From: Drosophila pseudoobscura
Taxonomy: Eukaryota > Arthropoda > Insecta > Diptera > Drosophilidae
DNA length: 64,000 nt
Reading direction: 5' to 3'
Assembly: GCF_009870125.1 (NCBI RefSeq)
Contig: NC_046681.1
Span: 17,311,001 to 17,375,000 of the forward strand
Of the stretch, positions 34,410 to 47,494 are shown one piece after another (the first letter of the stretch is position 1; the number at the start of each line of letters is the position of its first letter). The notes under the pieces were generated by a model, which saw only the letters and a list, made by a program, of their open reading frames with translations, did not search any database and had not been told where the DNA came from. Made by a program: the position numbers and the translations under genes.

Positions 34410-34860
34410 AGCCGCACATGGTACGGTGAAATTTTAGGGAGATGTGAAACATCTATTCCCTCTGACATCATTCACCATCCATAAGAAACAGCTGATGATA
34501 ATAACACAATAATAGTAACATAGCATTCCGAAATGCGAATTTTTAACAGATATTGATACATTAGCTATCATTTTAGCCGTGGATCCACAACGGAAAATGT
34601 TGGTAGATTGGCATACGTCCCTTCTGACTGTCAATATATCACAATGATTTCTGCAGAAGTCTTCCAGACGAGAATGATGAGGGGTCGGTTCCCCACTACT
34701 GCCACTGCACGGCCCTTGGAACCGTAGACGCTGGTATATCGCGTCCCTCTTTACCAAGCGCATTTTTGACATATTTGAAACCAAAACACCATTCTTATCA
34801 AAATAGATCCAAGCCACTGAATGGGACTACTCTTAAACTTCAGAATAGTGCCCACGATCT
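34410..34860 (+). repeat. Copy of the gaacggtg/gatgtgaaac dispersed family
   Basis: At about 34420-34480 the string tggtacggtgaaattttagg, then gagatgtgaaac and caccatccataag matches 22335-22395 and the reverse of 63480-63535. The GC-richer stretch to about 34830 is open on the minus strand for 127 codons without a recognised domain, and may be internal to the element. Confidence 0.4.
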
Positions 34861-34969
34861 GGGCAGAGAGATGAGGCTCAAGCCCATGCGAAATGGTCTA
34901 TAACAGGCCCAAGTGGGCTGAGGGGAGGCTTAGTTATGCACCAAGATTTTAATATTTTTTTACTGTGTC

Positions 34970-35210
34970 CATAGTCGAAAACATCAAATTATAAATTTCA
35001 ACTTTTTAATAAGGCATTCAGAGGTTTAGTTAAACGAGTGCACCTTAGCCGTTTATCCATCGATTTTTACAAACAACACCTTGAATGACGCCCAATATAC
35101 GACCAATATATAATATATAATTAACCAGAAAAATACAAAACCCTAAGGAATAATTTTTTTCAAAAGTCAATTTAAATCCTTAATATTTTCCTGATGATAC
35201 GCCTTAGCTA
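34970..35210 (-). repeat. Satellite-like repeat, inverted copy
   Basis: The reverse complement contains attccttagggttttgtatt, tgtaaaaatcgatggataaa, then cggctaaggtgca and aaacctctgaatgcc, closely matching 30420-30560. The pair brackets the COMMD5-like gene in inverted orientation. Confidence 0.6.
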
Positions 35211-35727
35211 AAAAGTGTTGGGGTAAAATATGTAGCCAAATTTTTCAGTTTTGCAGAATACACAGAACATATAAAATAAATCACAAATTATGAGAAAACA
35301 GTACAAAAAAAAACGATTTAAAAAATTGTTTTAAAAAAACTATACCAATATCCAAAACCAATATCAATATTTTGAAAAATTGTTAAAGACATTTTCAAAT
35401 ATGTCGGGTTGGTTCATAGCGGAAAAAAAATAAACTTTTCTTGTAGTGTTGTTATTAGCTAATTATATATTAATAACTTATAATAATTACCTTTGTGCAC
35501 GGTACCGTTTTATCCCTACGCATTTACGCCACTAAGCTTTACCTTAATCTGCGCATTTAGCTATGTGCTAAATGTAATTACTAGGTACTATCGGGCTGCG
35601 AAACTTTACATCCACAATTAAAAATGTAAGGAAAAGGGTAAATGGAAAACTCTGTATTTTGTGTACAAAAGTAAAATTTTATGTTCTTTGTTGGGTATGA
35701 TAATTATAAATATATATTACAATATAA

Positions 35728-38700
35728 TTAGATTTGGAAATCGTCATTGAACTTTGTTCTATTATAGAGAGCACGACTGGCGCCACTGTCATTTCTATTT
35801 AAAGAAAAGCAGCCACGTCTGTATAACACAATAATTCCTAGTGTAATCGGAATGGCAATAAGTATAAAAACAAGCAGCCCAATCCAGAAAATACCACTGC
35901 TTTTTTTACTGTCAATTAAATGATCCGTCGCTACCTTTAAAATATCCACATTTTTTAATTCAACGGGTGAATCACACTGTACAGTTTTTGCCAGAAGTGG
36001 GGTTGTTTTGTTTATTTGTGGCAGTAGGATGTTGATTAAATAATCATTCGACTCTTCGCAAGTCCATGGATTAAATCGAAGATCAAGCACTGAAAGTTTA
36101 TCCCAACGTACAAGGAATGACTTTGGTATTTTTGTCAAGTTGCAATTATTTAAATAAACCTGTTGGAATTATAAGGGAACAATAGATAACATATGTATAA
36201 TAATGGGATTTTTTTAAGTTACTTTTTCTAATGGCGGATAGTTCATGTATTGCCCATCATTAAGGTTTTTTGCTAGGGCGAGCTCATCGATTTCTACTAG
36301 AAACTTGTTGTCAGACAATATTAGCTCGGTAAGGTCTGAAAAAAAATTTAATTGAAGGATAATGAAATATGCTTTTGTTAAATTTGATTAGTTGATATAA
36401 CTAAAATGGTTTTTGTTTTTTAACTCCATATTCATTTTGTTATACTGCAGCTGCAACGCACTGGAATTTCAAATGTCATACTTTTGCGCTTTCTTTTGTG
36501 CCTACATGACAGGAGCAGTTTACTATTTTGCGGCTGGTATAGAGGAACTAGATGAATGAAATCAACAAAGACAATTAATTTGCATTGTCATGCAGTTAGT
36601 ATATGTTGCGCAACAGGAAAAGTGCAACTACCAGAAACCACCAGAACTATTAAACGGCTGGCTCATCGGCACGATGATTATATTTCTATTGACATGAAGA
36701 AAACAGTGGGAATAAGATGGCACAGCAATTACCGCAATCTGTACCGAGATAGTTCAGTTCAGTCAGCCGTGCGACGATTTGAAGATGTGTTTTCCCGATC
36801 AATAGCCAGAGTCTGGTAAAAGATGAGCCCACTTCTCTCAATATCGTCAATGTTTAAGTCCCCTTTTAAGGAGGTAATAAATATTGGGAGCTTCGAATGT
36901 CTTCGAATGTTGCGAGCGCTTTACTGTAACATGTTGCTGTAAATATTTTGGAGTAGGACTAATTAAAAACTGTTATATTGATTGATAGCTAAATAATCCA
37001 AGAAACAACGTGGCATGAAGATGAAACTAACGTTGATATCAAAAAGAAAGTGGTTGTCTGGCTGTAAAATACTAGAATAGCTTAGATTTGTAAACTTACT
37101 CTGCAATTCACTCATGGCGCCAACTCCAATATGGCGCAGCTTTGGCATATAAGACATACTGAGATATTTTAAGTTAGTCATCACAGGAAAAATGCTAAAA
37201 TTTTAGTTAAGATTAAATTTTTAAAAATTATTTATAGTGTTTCCTTAAGACAGAGAGCTCCGTTGGTCATAGCTTACTTGTCGCCTTGAAGATCTTCAAT
37301 TGGGTTTTCATTCAAGACAAGCCTGGCTAAATTCTTTGCAAATGATAAAGCATCTGGCAATTTACTGAAAAGATTTCCAGCTGCTATTAAAGTCTCGAGA
37401 TCTCGTGGCCCATGTAAAAGAGTTTGTGGCAAGGTTTTTATTTCCATATATGAAATATCTAAAACCTATAAAAAAAGATTATATTAATAAATCATTTCTA
37501 AAAATATTCTAGGGATATTATTTAGCAAAAAAAACAATGGCATCGGAACTGCTTTTTACTGAATTAGCGGGTATAACAAATTTTTTCAATTTAATTATTT
37601 ATTTTATTTTATTATTTATTTATTATTATTTAATTATTTTTTATGTAAAGAGCTTTTTGAGAGGGAAACCTCCTTCCCAATTTACTTCAGTCCATTACAG
37701 GCCCTCATGGGCTTGAGAGCGTTCTCACTGACTCGACCGTTGCAACCACAAAAATATATAATATATATATTGTCTATATATGTACGTATTACCCGAAGCA
37801 GTCCGATGCCACTGCTACGCATAATAATGATAATTTTAATTTCTTGTTAAATGGGATTTACATACCTTCAATGATGTCAAACCTGAAATTGCCACTTCTG
37901 AAAGTCCGTCTATTACTTGAAAATTATTTGAACATAAAATAAGCTCTTCTAGGTTTGGAACATGCTCGAATAAATCTGCATCCAAAAAATGCAGTTCATT
38001 GTATCCCAAATTTAGCGATTTCAAATTATATAACGCCTTATAGTCCGATACGGTATAGGGTCCTTTAAAGACATCTGGTAGCAACACTTTTGAAGTTAAT
38101 TTGTTGTGCGATAAGTCTAGGCTTGTCAAGTCGGATAGATTTTGAAAGGCGCCGTTAGCTATTGAATCTATCTGGTTATAGCCAATGTATAAATGTTTTA
38201 CATCATATGTTGGCAATATTGGGATACTGCTTAAATTGTTGTGTTCTAGCTTGATTGTTTCAAAAGTAAAGTTTCCGTTGATTAAGACATTCCATTCTTC
38301 GTTAGAGAGCCAACTGTTTAATTTTTTCGTGCAATCGATTAAATTGTTTTCTAAATCGCAAATGCATTTTTTACACAGATCATTTTCTTTTAAAGTTGCA
38401 ACGTTCTGGAATTAGATAAATTAATTTTAATTTGTATTAATCAATGTGGTGTATTTGGTTTTGGTTTGGTTCTTGGTTAGAATTGAAATTTAAAAAATAG
38501 TGAGAGCCAGCTACATGACGAAGCTTGTGTTTTTCACGCGTTTTCTATATGTTATGTACATTAATATATTAAGTTCAGAGTCTTAACGGAAAGAAAGTTT
38601 GTTTCGGCCGGATTGATTTGTTGGTTAATTCGGGGACGATGGATCTCTCTCAATTTTTGTTATGACAACTGTGGAAAACATAGAGAGAATTGTGCGTATT

Positions 38701-39336
38701 TTCAAAATTGTGGATGCCACTGATTTTCACCCCTTGTGAGTCGGAGGCAAATTTTGTAAATACAATGTTAACCGTCTGATATCACAGTAGTCGGGATGCA
38801 AAATTTGGTTACTTCAGCACTTATAGTCTCTGACTTATCAAGTCGGACGGACAGGCAGACATAGCTGTATCGACTCGATTATTATCATGCTAATCAGGTA
38901 TATGTATATGCTAATCAGGTATTTCGTATTATTATAAGCAATATTTAAAAAATATTATAGAAAATATCTATATCTTGTTTATGTCTATAATGACGCACCA
39001 TACATAATAGAGGGAGAGAGATTTCCTTCGCTGATTCTTGTTTCAATTTTGCGGTTTTTAATCAATATTTAAACTCATGTTTCGCGTTTTAGACTAGCTC
39101 CTCGTAAATGTATATTTTCCAAATTGACAGTTAACAAAGCCAAAACGACAAACAAACTATTAACTATTAAGGTACTGCGTAATATTACAGAGTAAGAAGA
39201 TTAAAACAATTACGTATACCTTCGAAACTGATGGCTCTCCGGATGTGTTTTCATCAGAAACTGCCTGAGTATGGACATTTGTTAAAATAAAATAATGTAA
39301 TGTACAAATTAAAATATTAATTATTTTTAATTTCAT
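35728..39336 (-). CDS. Leucine-rich-repeat type I membrane protein, six exons
   Basis: The exons are 39336-39220, 38405-37866, 37465-37278, 37194-37100, 36335-36223 and 36159-35728. They join in phase to 494 residues. It starts with a signal peptide (MKLKIINILICTLHYFILTN). A cysteine-bearing LRR N-cap follows (LCKKCICDLENNLIDC). Then come roughly ten LRRs, for example LTSLDLSHNKLTS, LKSLNLGYNELHFLDADLF and LEELILCSNNFQVIDGL. A C-cap (LDLRFNPWTCEESNDYL ... VQCDSP) comes next, and the ectodomain is followed by a membrane helix (GIFWIGLLVFILIAIPITLG) and a short cytosolic tail. It is probably a cell-surface recognition or adhesion protein; ligand and role are unknown. It may correspond to a D. 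melanogaster LRR gene in the same block, but I cannot confirm this. Introns 1 and 2 carry repeats. Confidence 0.85.
38640..38945 (-). repeat. DINE-1-like fragment in LRR gene intron 1
   Basis: The part at 38810-38900 (tcagcacttatagtctctga, then gtcggacggacaggcagaca, then tagctgtatcgactcgatta) is the reverse orientation of the DINE module in gny intron 1. Confidence 0.55.
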
Positions 39337-40129
39337 TTTGTTTGCTCAAATAAGAACAACTAAATATGCAATGACTCTTAACAGACGAATGAAGTGTATG
39401 ACTAAACGCTCAGTAAAAAATGTGTATGTTTATCTATTTCTACCTATCTTATCTTCTTTGGAGCATTGAAGGCGCTGATTACGATTATCTCGATGAAATT
39501 ATTTGTACAATCCCTGATAAGAATCCGAAAAGCTTTCCCAAACTTTTAATTTTGTACCTTCAAAGTGAATAGGCCTGCATTCGTACTCTTATACTTAGTC
39601 AATTTTAAAATTCAACTTCTAAGCTATGTCCGAGTCTAAATTTTGATCGATGTCTCGATAAAAGCTGTACGATGTTGGGATCCGACTTGGAAAAATGTTT
39701 TCAAAGCTGCATACATAAACATCAAAACTGGTCAAACGAAATTTTAAGTGCAAAACGAAAAAAAAAACACTCTTAAGCGAAAAACACCGTCTACAATTTT
39801 GTTTGTCTTTTCTACCAATTGCCTACAAATTACGGTCTGAAATTATAGTATTTGTGGCATTTCTGATGAAAATATCGTACTTGCATTGGTTGAAAAAAGT
39901 TATTTGTGCTATCTCTGATAAAAACATCGCACTTTTATTGGTCGGCGATTGAGAAACGAGACATGGTGGAACATCTCTGTCATCTCATGTTGACGACGAA
40001 AATTTCTATAAAAAGATTAAACTTACTCGAACGTACATACATGTTTGCCCACACTTTTTTCGAACCGATTGCCTGGTTTTGTAACCCCAAATTCTGCAAG
40101 TTTTGTCTCCATGTTAAAACATTTTAAAG

Positions 40130-40620
40130 TTGGAAAAATGGAAAAAAATTACGGTTGTCACTTTTGCGGATTACTCTTTCAGTCAAAACGTTCGTTTTCG
40201 TGTTCCCGTTTTCACACATTTTGGTATCGATATGTGTCAATTAATCATCGATTCTGGCAAACAAAAACAGCTGACATGGTTGCTTCGAAAATTCGCAGCA
40301 AAAATGCCTTAATTTTTCCAATTTACAATTATTTAACAAGTCTGAAAATGTATATTGAAAATAAAATTGATAAGGCCAAAAACTGAATTTGGTTTACCTA
40401 CATTTTAATTATATGTGGCGGGACACAGCTGTCCTTACCCTTACCCCTTACCATTACAAGTTTTCCGATAAAAGCTGTTTGTGCATATCCAAAAAGTGCT
40501 GACCAATTATTTTTAAAATTTAAGGTTGGGTTAAAAAAAAATTATTTATAAACATACCATTAGCATAAATTTGACACCATACCAAGGCAATTCAGCCCTC
40601 TTTATAAATGGTTATTTTTT
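40130..40620. repeat. Dispersed segment shared with the Cdk1 upstream region
   Basis: The block tcatcgattctggcaaacaa followed by aaacagctgacatggttgct (40244-40283) is nearly repeated at about 62890-62930. The block ggttgggttaaaaaaaaatt (about 40522) matches 62970. In the adjoining part, accattagcataaatttgac (about 40556) is inverted relative to atggtgttaaatttatgtta (about 63015). It appears to be an uncharacterised mobile repeat in divergent promoter spacers. Confidence 0.45.
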
Positions 40621-40847
40621 AAACCAATCACAAATGCGATGAGATAAACAAAAACACAGCTGACTGGGTAAAGCGAAAAAAAGTTCTCGTCTTTACAAAA
40701 ATTTCGAATTTGTTAATACCGTCCGAAACGGTAGAAATATAGCTTAGTGAAGTAGTAGGTGCATACTAGTGGTCTGTCACGGTTGGGACCGGTGATCTTA
40801 AAATACTCGTGACTTATTTACTTTAGTTAGTTTCATAGCATAACCAC

Positions 40848-41937
40848 ATGACGCTTAAAATGAGCATACTCTTGAAATGTTTATTACCTCAAAAGTCTTT
40901 AATAAGGAATTTTATTCACAGAAAGGGGAAGGGGTATGTGTAATATATTTATTGTGCTTTCATGCCTAATGACTAACTGGTGGGTTTACATAACACAACT
41001 TCACAGCGATGCAGGAAAGTATGAAAAGATCTTTGCACCCGGACAGGTTTCCAAGGAGCGGACTGTTCCTGATCGGATACCAAAGCCTCCATACTACTAC
41101 AAAAAAATGCCACCAGGTAACACAATTGGGACCCCAGAAATTAAAAATGTAGACCAAATACAAGGAATGCGTCGAAGCGGACAACTAGCGGCCAACATAT
41201 TACAAGAATGCCGCGCTCTAGCAGTAATTGGGAAGTCAACAAATGAAATAGACGCACGTGCCCATGAACTTATTATTGAAGCAAATGCGTACCCGTCGCC
41301 CCTTAGGTATGCAGGGTTTCCAAAATCCATCTGCACGTCGGTCAATAATGTAGCATGCCATGGAATCCCAGATGACCGCCAGTTAATTGATGGCGATATT
41401 ATAAACATTGATGTTACCGTTTACCTCAATGGTTACCATGGTGACTGTTCAGAAACCTTCCTCGTTGGCGATGTTGATGAGCATGGCCGCTACCTGGTCG
41501 AAGCCACAAGGACTTGCTTAGATATGTGCATTTCACTATGTGGTCCAGATGTGTCTTTTAATAAAATCGGCAAGTTTATACAACAATATTGTGAAGAAAC
41601 AAAACTTGAATCAATAGTTGATTTTATTGGACATGGGATTGGTAGTTATTTCCACGGGCCTCCAGAAATTTATCATTACCGTATGCACACCATTTAAATT
41701 CTTAATTGTATGGTAATCTAAAACAATTCATTTTTAGATAATAACATTGGTGGTAAAATGCGTCCTGGTATGACGTTTACAATTGAACCCATCCTAACTC
41801 TTGGCGAATCGGACATAGCTTTGTTAGAAGATGGATGGACTGCAATCAGCCTAGATGGTGCACGGAGCGCACAATTTGAACACACTATACTTATAACAGA
41901 GGCAGGAGCAGAAGTACTGACAAAGGTCCATGAATAG
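40848..41937 (+). CDS. METAP1D: Mitochondrial methionine aminopeptidase 1D, three exons
   Basis: The exons are 40848-40933, 41007-41680 and 41738-41937. They join in phase to 319 residues. The N-terminus (MTLKMSILLKCLLPQKSLIR) is basic and hydrophobic, as expected for a mitochondrial presequence. The pita-bread peptidase fold covers about residues 80-319. Metal ligands are visible in NIDVTVYLNGYHGDCSETF (two aspartates), HGIGSYFHGPPE (histidine), MTFTIEPI and SAQFEHT (glutamates). The enzyme removes initiator methionine from mitochondrially made proteins. A second in-frame ATG at residue 5 could also be used. The gene is tail-to-tail with Bug22, with 177 bp between stop codons. Confidence 0.93.
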
Positions 41938-42114
41938 TTCAAAGTATGTAGATATATATGCGAATTTTTATTGTTTTTCAATATATTTGCCTATTTAGTT
42001 CATAAAAATGTTAATATATGAGTGAAATTACAATTTTAGCAACTGGGCCGCTATAAACTTTGGATATTTTGTGCTATAGTTGATTATAGATGCAATTTCG
42101 TCGGCGGAAAGAAC

Positions 42115-42767
42115 CTAGCCGCAAATAGCGTTGGACTTTTGTACTGGTTTTTGAATTGGTAGGAACAACTTAAATTCTGGCGGCAATTCGTCTTCTGAAT
42201 AGAGGCGATCAGAAAAATATACGCGCCGTATACGGCAATTTGCATGGATTTGTACGCGCAGAGTTTCTACATAGTTTGTGCCATAGGCGCGCCGTGTAAA
42301 GTCAGATAGGTTAAATTGAATTTGATTCCATCCCTCATCCAGACGCATGGGCATCGTGCAAATAAATGGCTTGACACGAGTGGTCGATTGATAATTGCTG
42401 GCTCGAAACCGGCGACGAACATTTTTATCATCCAGAACCTACAAATTATATGTAAAGAATATCATACGAAGAGCTGCATCAGAAATATTACCTGCACTTC
42501 AAATGTGAAGTATTTCTTCATGTTCTTAATAATCATTACAAGAAAAGGCAATTTTATACCAAGTGTCTTCTTTGGATCCGCTGGACATGTTATAAATGTA
42601 GTGCTGACGTTAGTACCAACTATTTCCAGAACTAGACTCTGTATGTCATTGTCAGTTATACGTTTTATATGTCCATTGCGCACTTTCTTGTCCCAAAGCT
42701 GAAGAGGCTTGGAGCCAATGCTGTAGAGAATTGATAGAAATCCAGATTGAAAAGTATTTTTGAACAT
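42115..42767 (-). CDS. Bug22: Cilia- and flagella-associated protein 20 (Bug22), two exons
   Basis: The exons are 42767-42492 and 42438-42115. They encode 199 residues, the length I recall for fly Bug22. It opens [20 protein letters not shown] and contains [39 protein letters not shown], then [20 protein letters not shown] and [19 protein letters not shown], all nearly invariant in animals. CFAP20 is an inner-junction protein of axonemal doublets and is needed for sperm and cilia. An in-frame ATG further upstream on the minus strand would add residues without similarity and was rejected. The gene is divergent from COX10, with start codons 0.93 kb apart. Confidence 0.95.
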
Positions 42768-42989
42768 TCTGCGATTGAATTGACCGGGTTGTTTCGCAAT
42801 ATACTGTTTTTCAAATTTAGTATATGACCAGTAAATGCTGGCCAACAAATTTAGCACAGCCGAAACTCGTACAAACTACAAACATGAATACGAAACTGTT
42901 CAAAATTTTTCTGTCAATAAATTTGTTTGGAATGATTGTTGCCATTAGCAATGGGAAACGAACAGAGTTGACAATAGGGTTGGGAAAAA

Positions 42990-43016
42990 ATCGATAGTAC
43001 TAGCGATACTATCGAT
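42990..43016. promoter_or_regulatory. Palindromic DRE-like element (ATCGATAGTA / TACTATCGAT)
   Basis: Perfect 10-bp inverted arms (42990-42999 and 43007-43016) are separated by 7 bp. Further atcgat and acgatagtact copies follow to about 43068. It lies between Bug22 and COX10 and resembles BEAF-32/DREF binding clusters typical of divergent fly housekeeping promoters. Confidence 0.5.
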
Positions 43017-43693
43017 GGTTGAAAAATACGCCGACCATCGATTGTTTTAGTTAACCAACGATAGTACTGAGCGGAAAAATTTAACATTCAGCCAGACTCC
43101 TGTTTTCACTTTCACAAAAGTTTTCCGATTTACTTTTGAAAACACACGTTTTCACATTGCGCCAGATTTTTTCGTTTTCAAAACGAAAATATTTTCCTCG
43201 ACGAATTGGCTGGACGGCTTGTCAGGGCAACAACAATTTTCGTTTTCGTGAAAACAGCTGAAGCTTGTTGTAAACTACTAAACAGTGGGGTACAGCTGTT
43301 TCCTGCCAAATATTTCCTGCCTGAGTACTTATTAGACTATAAGGCCAGTACTCAGATAAGCGAAGTTTTTCCCGGTCTAAAATTGTCATATATTTCCGCA
43401 GAATGTTGCAACCTCTATGTGCTCTACGTTTAAACTGTGTTGTGTTTGTTTACGAATAAAATCTGTTCAAAACTAAACTAAAATTTTGGTTTGATGCAAA
43501 CAGGAAAGGAATGTGTTATTTGAGAGCGAAGATTACGATGAATTTCACCTCAGTATTTTTTCATTTTGGTATATGGTCACATTTTTGTCAGTAATTTATG
43601 TTATTTTAAACAAAATTATACACATTAGTGTATAAGACCTTAATATTACATTGCTTGAATTATGTATCACCGGTTTTGTTTAAAAAACTAATA

Positions 43694-45870
43694 ATGATGC
43701 GGGGATTAGTCAAGCGTGAATGGAGGCTAATAACCCAGGTTGTAAGTCCTGTTAATTTACAATCGACGCGAGTAAGTTTATTGTATGTGTGTTATGTAAC
43801 TTTGAACACTTTAAAACTGTTTGAATTTTCAGTGTACAACTAAAACTGCATCCTCCAATAATGAAGTAATTGCAGAAATGAGAAGTGCTTCGCCTTGTGA
43901 CAATTCGATAGTACCAATATCTCAGGTGAAGGATATTAGTGGGCCTGTTAGTAAAGACAATGTGATATTCCCAGCGACAAATATAATACCCGATAACCAT
44001 ACCTCATGGCTGCCGAGTCCATACACTGCCACTGGGAAAACAATCAGTCAATACAAAAAACTTTCAAAATTTCGGCTTACATGTAAGTTTTCTCGTGCTG
44101 GAAAATTAAATGAGCTTCTTGTTTATTGTTGTATTTCAGCTCTGGTTGTTGTTACCACAATGGGTGGATATGCGATGGCACCTGCTGCGTTCGATCTTAG
44201 TTCGTTTGCTATGTGCACGTTGGGAACAGGAATGATTTCAGCTGCAGCTAATGCAATAAATCAATATCATGAAGTTCCTTTCGACTCCCAAATGTCGAGA
44301 ACGAAAAACCGTGTGCTTGTAACCGGCCAAATTACCCCACTTAAATCAGTACTGTTTGCCGCTGTGTCTGCGTCAACTGGACTGTGCATGCTGTATTTTG
44401 GTGTTAATGGACTAACAGCGGCTCTAGGAGCGGGAAATCTTTTTCTTTACACATCAATATACACACCAATGAAGCGGATTAGTATAGTCAACACGTGGAT
44501 TGGATCAGTAGTTGGCGCAATTCCACCTTTAATGGGCTGGGCCGGTTGCGCTGGCAGTCTAGATTCAGGCGCAATGATACTGGCTGGTATACTGTATGCT
44601 TGGCAGTTCCCTCATTTTAATGCCCTTTCATGGAACCTGCGACCGGACTACTCTCGCGCCGGGTATCGCATGATGGCGGTTACTAATCCGAGTCTATGTC
44701 GTCGTACAGCGTTCCGATATTCACTAGCCATTGTCGGACTTTCATTAATGGCGCCAGTTCTAGACGTTACAAACTATTGGTTTGCTTTGGAAACAATTCC
44801 CTTAAACGCGTATTTCGCATACTTGGGTAAGTAAAAACACACCCAGACCAGCAATAATTTTAGTACCCTATTAACAAACAAAATTAGAAGCACATTTATC
44901 ATTTTGGGCTGTTCTTGAGCTATGTTCTTGTAATTTGGCCATATGGTCACTTTTATTGTACAAGGACTCACACATGATTTTATTTCTGTGGAGCTCTGCC
45001 ATATTTAATCTCAGCATACCTCCAATGGTGGCCACATCACTATCAAAGGAAAATTATTCTGCATTTTCACAACCAAGGCAAGCTGGAAGTGTGGTAATAA
45101 ATTTGTTATGTGGAGTCACGGCACCAACTTTCATTCGACTCTTCGTTCAACGGCTCAAAAGAGTTAGGAAAATGCAGAATGAGTTTCCTTTCAGATTCCG
45201 TAGTTTCGTTTTCCTTATTTGGGGAGCTCTCACCGGAGTTTTCAACTAAGTTTTCAATTCCGCTTTCGGCTGTACTGCGCGCGATCTAACAAATAACTGA
45301 CTGTCATTTATACCATTCTAAAAATGGTATAAGGGTGATAGGTATCATTCAACTTTTGTCAATAAAGTGTTTTGACCAAGACGTTAACCAGCTATTTATG
45401 TTATTTGTTCGACATGTACGATAAAGTGTATGAACCTGATAAATAATCTATATAGACAATAATAAAAACTATATGCCATACTGGCTTTAGCTCCAGCATA
45501 GCATCAAACTGAAAAAATGTCTATATTGCCGCCAGTCGAGCTGGTCTCCACAAAATCTCTTCAGCTCTAATATTAATTACAACATAATATATGCATAAAC
45601 TAATCTTCTTTTCAATATTTTTTTACAGCGTATAAATTTAACAAAAAGTCAGATAGCAAAAGCTCGAGAAGCCTTTTTAGGTTTTCACTACTGCACTTGC
45701 CAGCTTTGATGCTATTATTTTTGGCAAATAAAAAAGAATGGTATTTTAAAAAGAACGCAGAAGAAGAAACAATAAAAACAGATTCAAACTATATGGTTTT
45801 GAAGCCATCAAAAACTGCAACAAGTCTTGGAAACGTTTTACCTGTCGCTGTAGCCGAAGGACCCAGATAA
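43694..45870 (+). CDS. COX10: Protoheme IX farnesyltransferase COX10, three exons
   Basis: The exons are 43694-43771, 43833-44826 and 45629-45870. They join in phase to 437 residues. COX10 is a multi-pass inner mitochondrial membrane enzyme that converts heme B to heme O for cytochrome oxidase. The UbiA-family motifs are present: [20 protein letters not shown] (first Asp-rich motif), [29 protein letters not shown] and [22 protein letters not shown] and NAYFAYLG precede the final exon, which continues with [19 protein letters not shown] as in the human C-terminus. A second ATG immediately follows the first. Intron 2 (0.8 kb) carries an open but unrecognised segment and a small hairpin (tataccatt/aatggtata near 45310-45332). 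A poly(A) signal lies at 45955-45960. Confidence 0.94.
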
Positions 45871-46199
45871 TTTTACATAATTTATGCATTATTAAGACTT
45901 GTAAAAATGTAATTTATAGTTAAATATAATTTAAGCTAGTCCTTTGACTTGTAAAATAAAAGTTTTATTCTGGAGCTTTATTATTCAGTTTATATTGATT
46001 GTAAAATTACTATTTGTTTTGATAGTGTGATGGCTCTCCTGTGATCTTACACTTTTGCTGGCATCACAGCATTCCCAAGTCGATCCAAATGTTCATTAAA
46101 AGTTATCCTGCCACTTGAGAGACACTTAGTAACAACTGATTGACGCATCAAAATAGCCGAGTATAAATTCAAGCATGTGACGTTCATATTGAACAGACG

Positions 46200-46810
46200 A
46201 CGCTGATTGACAGTAAAGGCTGATTCAGCAAGCTGATTGATGACTCACCTGAGGTCACCGCATCCGAAATCCCAGCTAAACCGATAGCGATCTGGGACTC
46301 AAAGTCAACTAAGCCGATAGGAATATCGTGGCAGCCACTCGAAGAAGTCTTTAAGTTCAAAATAGACAGGTCAGTCGGTGACTTCACTGGTTTGGGGGTA
46401 ATCTGGTACTGATCCTATGTCAGCGATTCAAGGACATGCCTCTGCCGACGTCCTAAGTCCTAAGATATGAGCCGCTCACCTTCTCGCAGATCTCTTGCCC
46501 CTACTCAAATCGCTATTCAAGGTCCCAATCGAACGAATTATACATTGGTCTGATTCGAAAATTACCCTTCATTAGATCCGATCCCACTCTACGTCGCTAT
46601 CAACATTCGTTGCGAACCGAGTCTGGTGACCAAGGTCTGGTAATGGTACGTAGCGGAAAAATCACAAAACAGAACCCAGCAGACATTGTTTCGAGAGGAA
46701 ATCGTGCAGTTGATCAGGTTTGGTAGACCAGAGTTTTTAAGGATGAAAAAGAGATCTGGCCCAAAAATCTGCGAAGAAAATCGGAAGATGAAGACCAAAT
46801 GATTTAGTGC
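46200..46810 (+). mobile_element. BEL/Pao-class LTR retroelement fossil
   Basis: Near 46640-46810 the plus strand gives conceptual peptide pieces of the type NPADIVSRG and PKFLRMKK..WPKNLRRK, which mark the RNase H-integrase linker of BEL/Pao elements. The GC-richer stretch to about 47090 may belong to the same or another old element. It is degraded, with no LTRs recognised. Confidence 0.55.
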
Positions 46811-47494
46811 ATACAATCGAGGTATACTCGTCACACCTCAAACTGCTAAGAGTATTCGTTTTCCGTCTCATCCGCAAACGTCAAGCGGTTGCGAGCTTTC
46901 CTTCGACAGCTCTTCTCACCGCAGATGAGCTGGAGACCGTGCAGGTCGGGTCTCGCGTCCGCTAAGACCACTAAGCCCAGACCGAAGCCACGGAGACGCG
47001 TTACCTCCCGAGCACCGGATAACAGGCGGGCCGCTCACCGCACCCCCTCTAAAAAACAAATATGGTGGACTCTTATTTGCTTATTACTCTGCAACTTTTA
47101 ATGTCGATATTCACCGCACACCAGCACAGTGGCTGTGCTTGTCTGCATTTCTACCCATCAATTGACCAGAGCCTTTTTTGGCCAATTGTCAAAGTTGTGG
47201 AAAATCGTAAACAATCATCTAAGAGAAATGGTGTCAGGTAATTTATTTTCGATTGGGATGCATTTTTAAAATTCCATCTTAAAAAACCCACATCATGCAA
47301 TCTTTCTGGAATGACGCCTTAAATTATATACCACAAAAGACTTGTTAATGCGTTGATATAAAGATCCTGTTGTGATATTATCACTTTGAGCAAACTCGAG
47401 GAGAGTCATAAAAACTAGAATCTAGAGAAACTAGAGCTAGTCTGTATTTCAATTCCAAAACTTAAAGTGCTTAGCGTCATAATTATTTTATAAT

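Noticed and set aside
44935-45249. 104-codon plus frame in COX10 intron 2
   Set aside because: It lies between two exons that join perfectly to give full COX10; no domain recognised and no splice signals that would keep phase.
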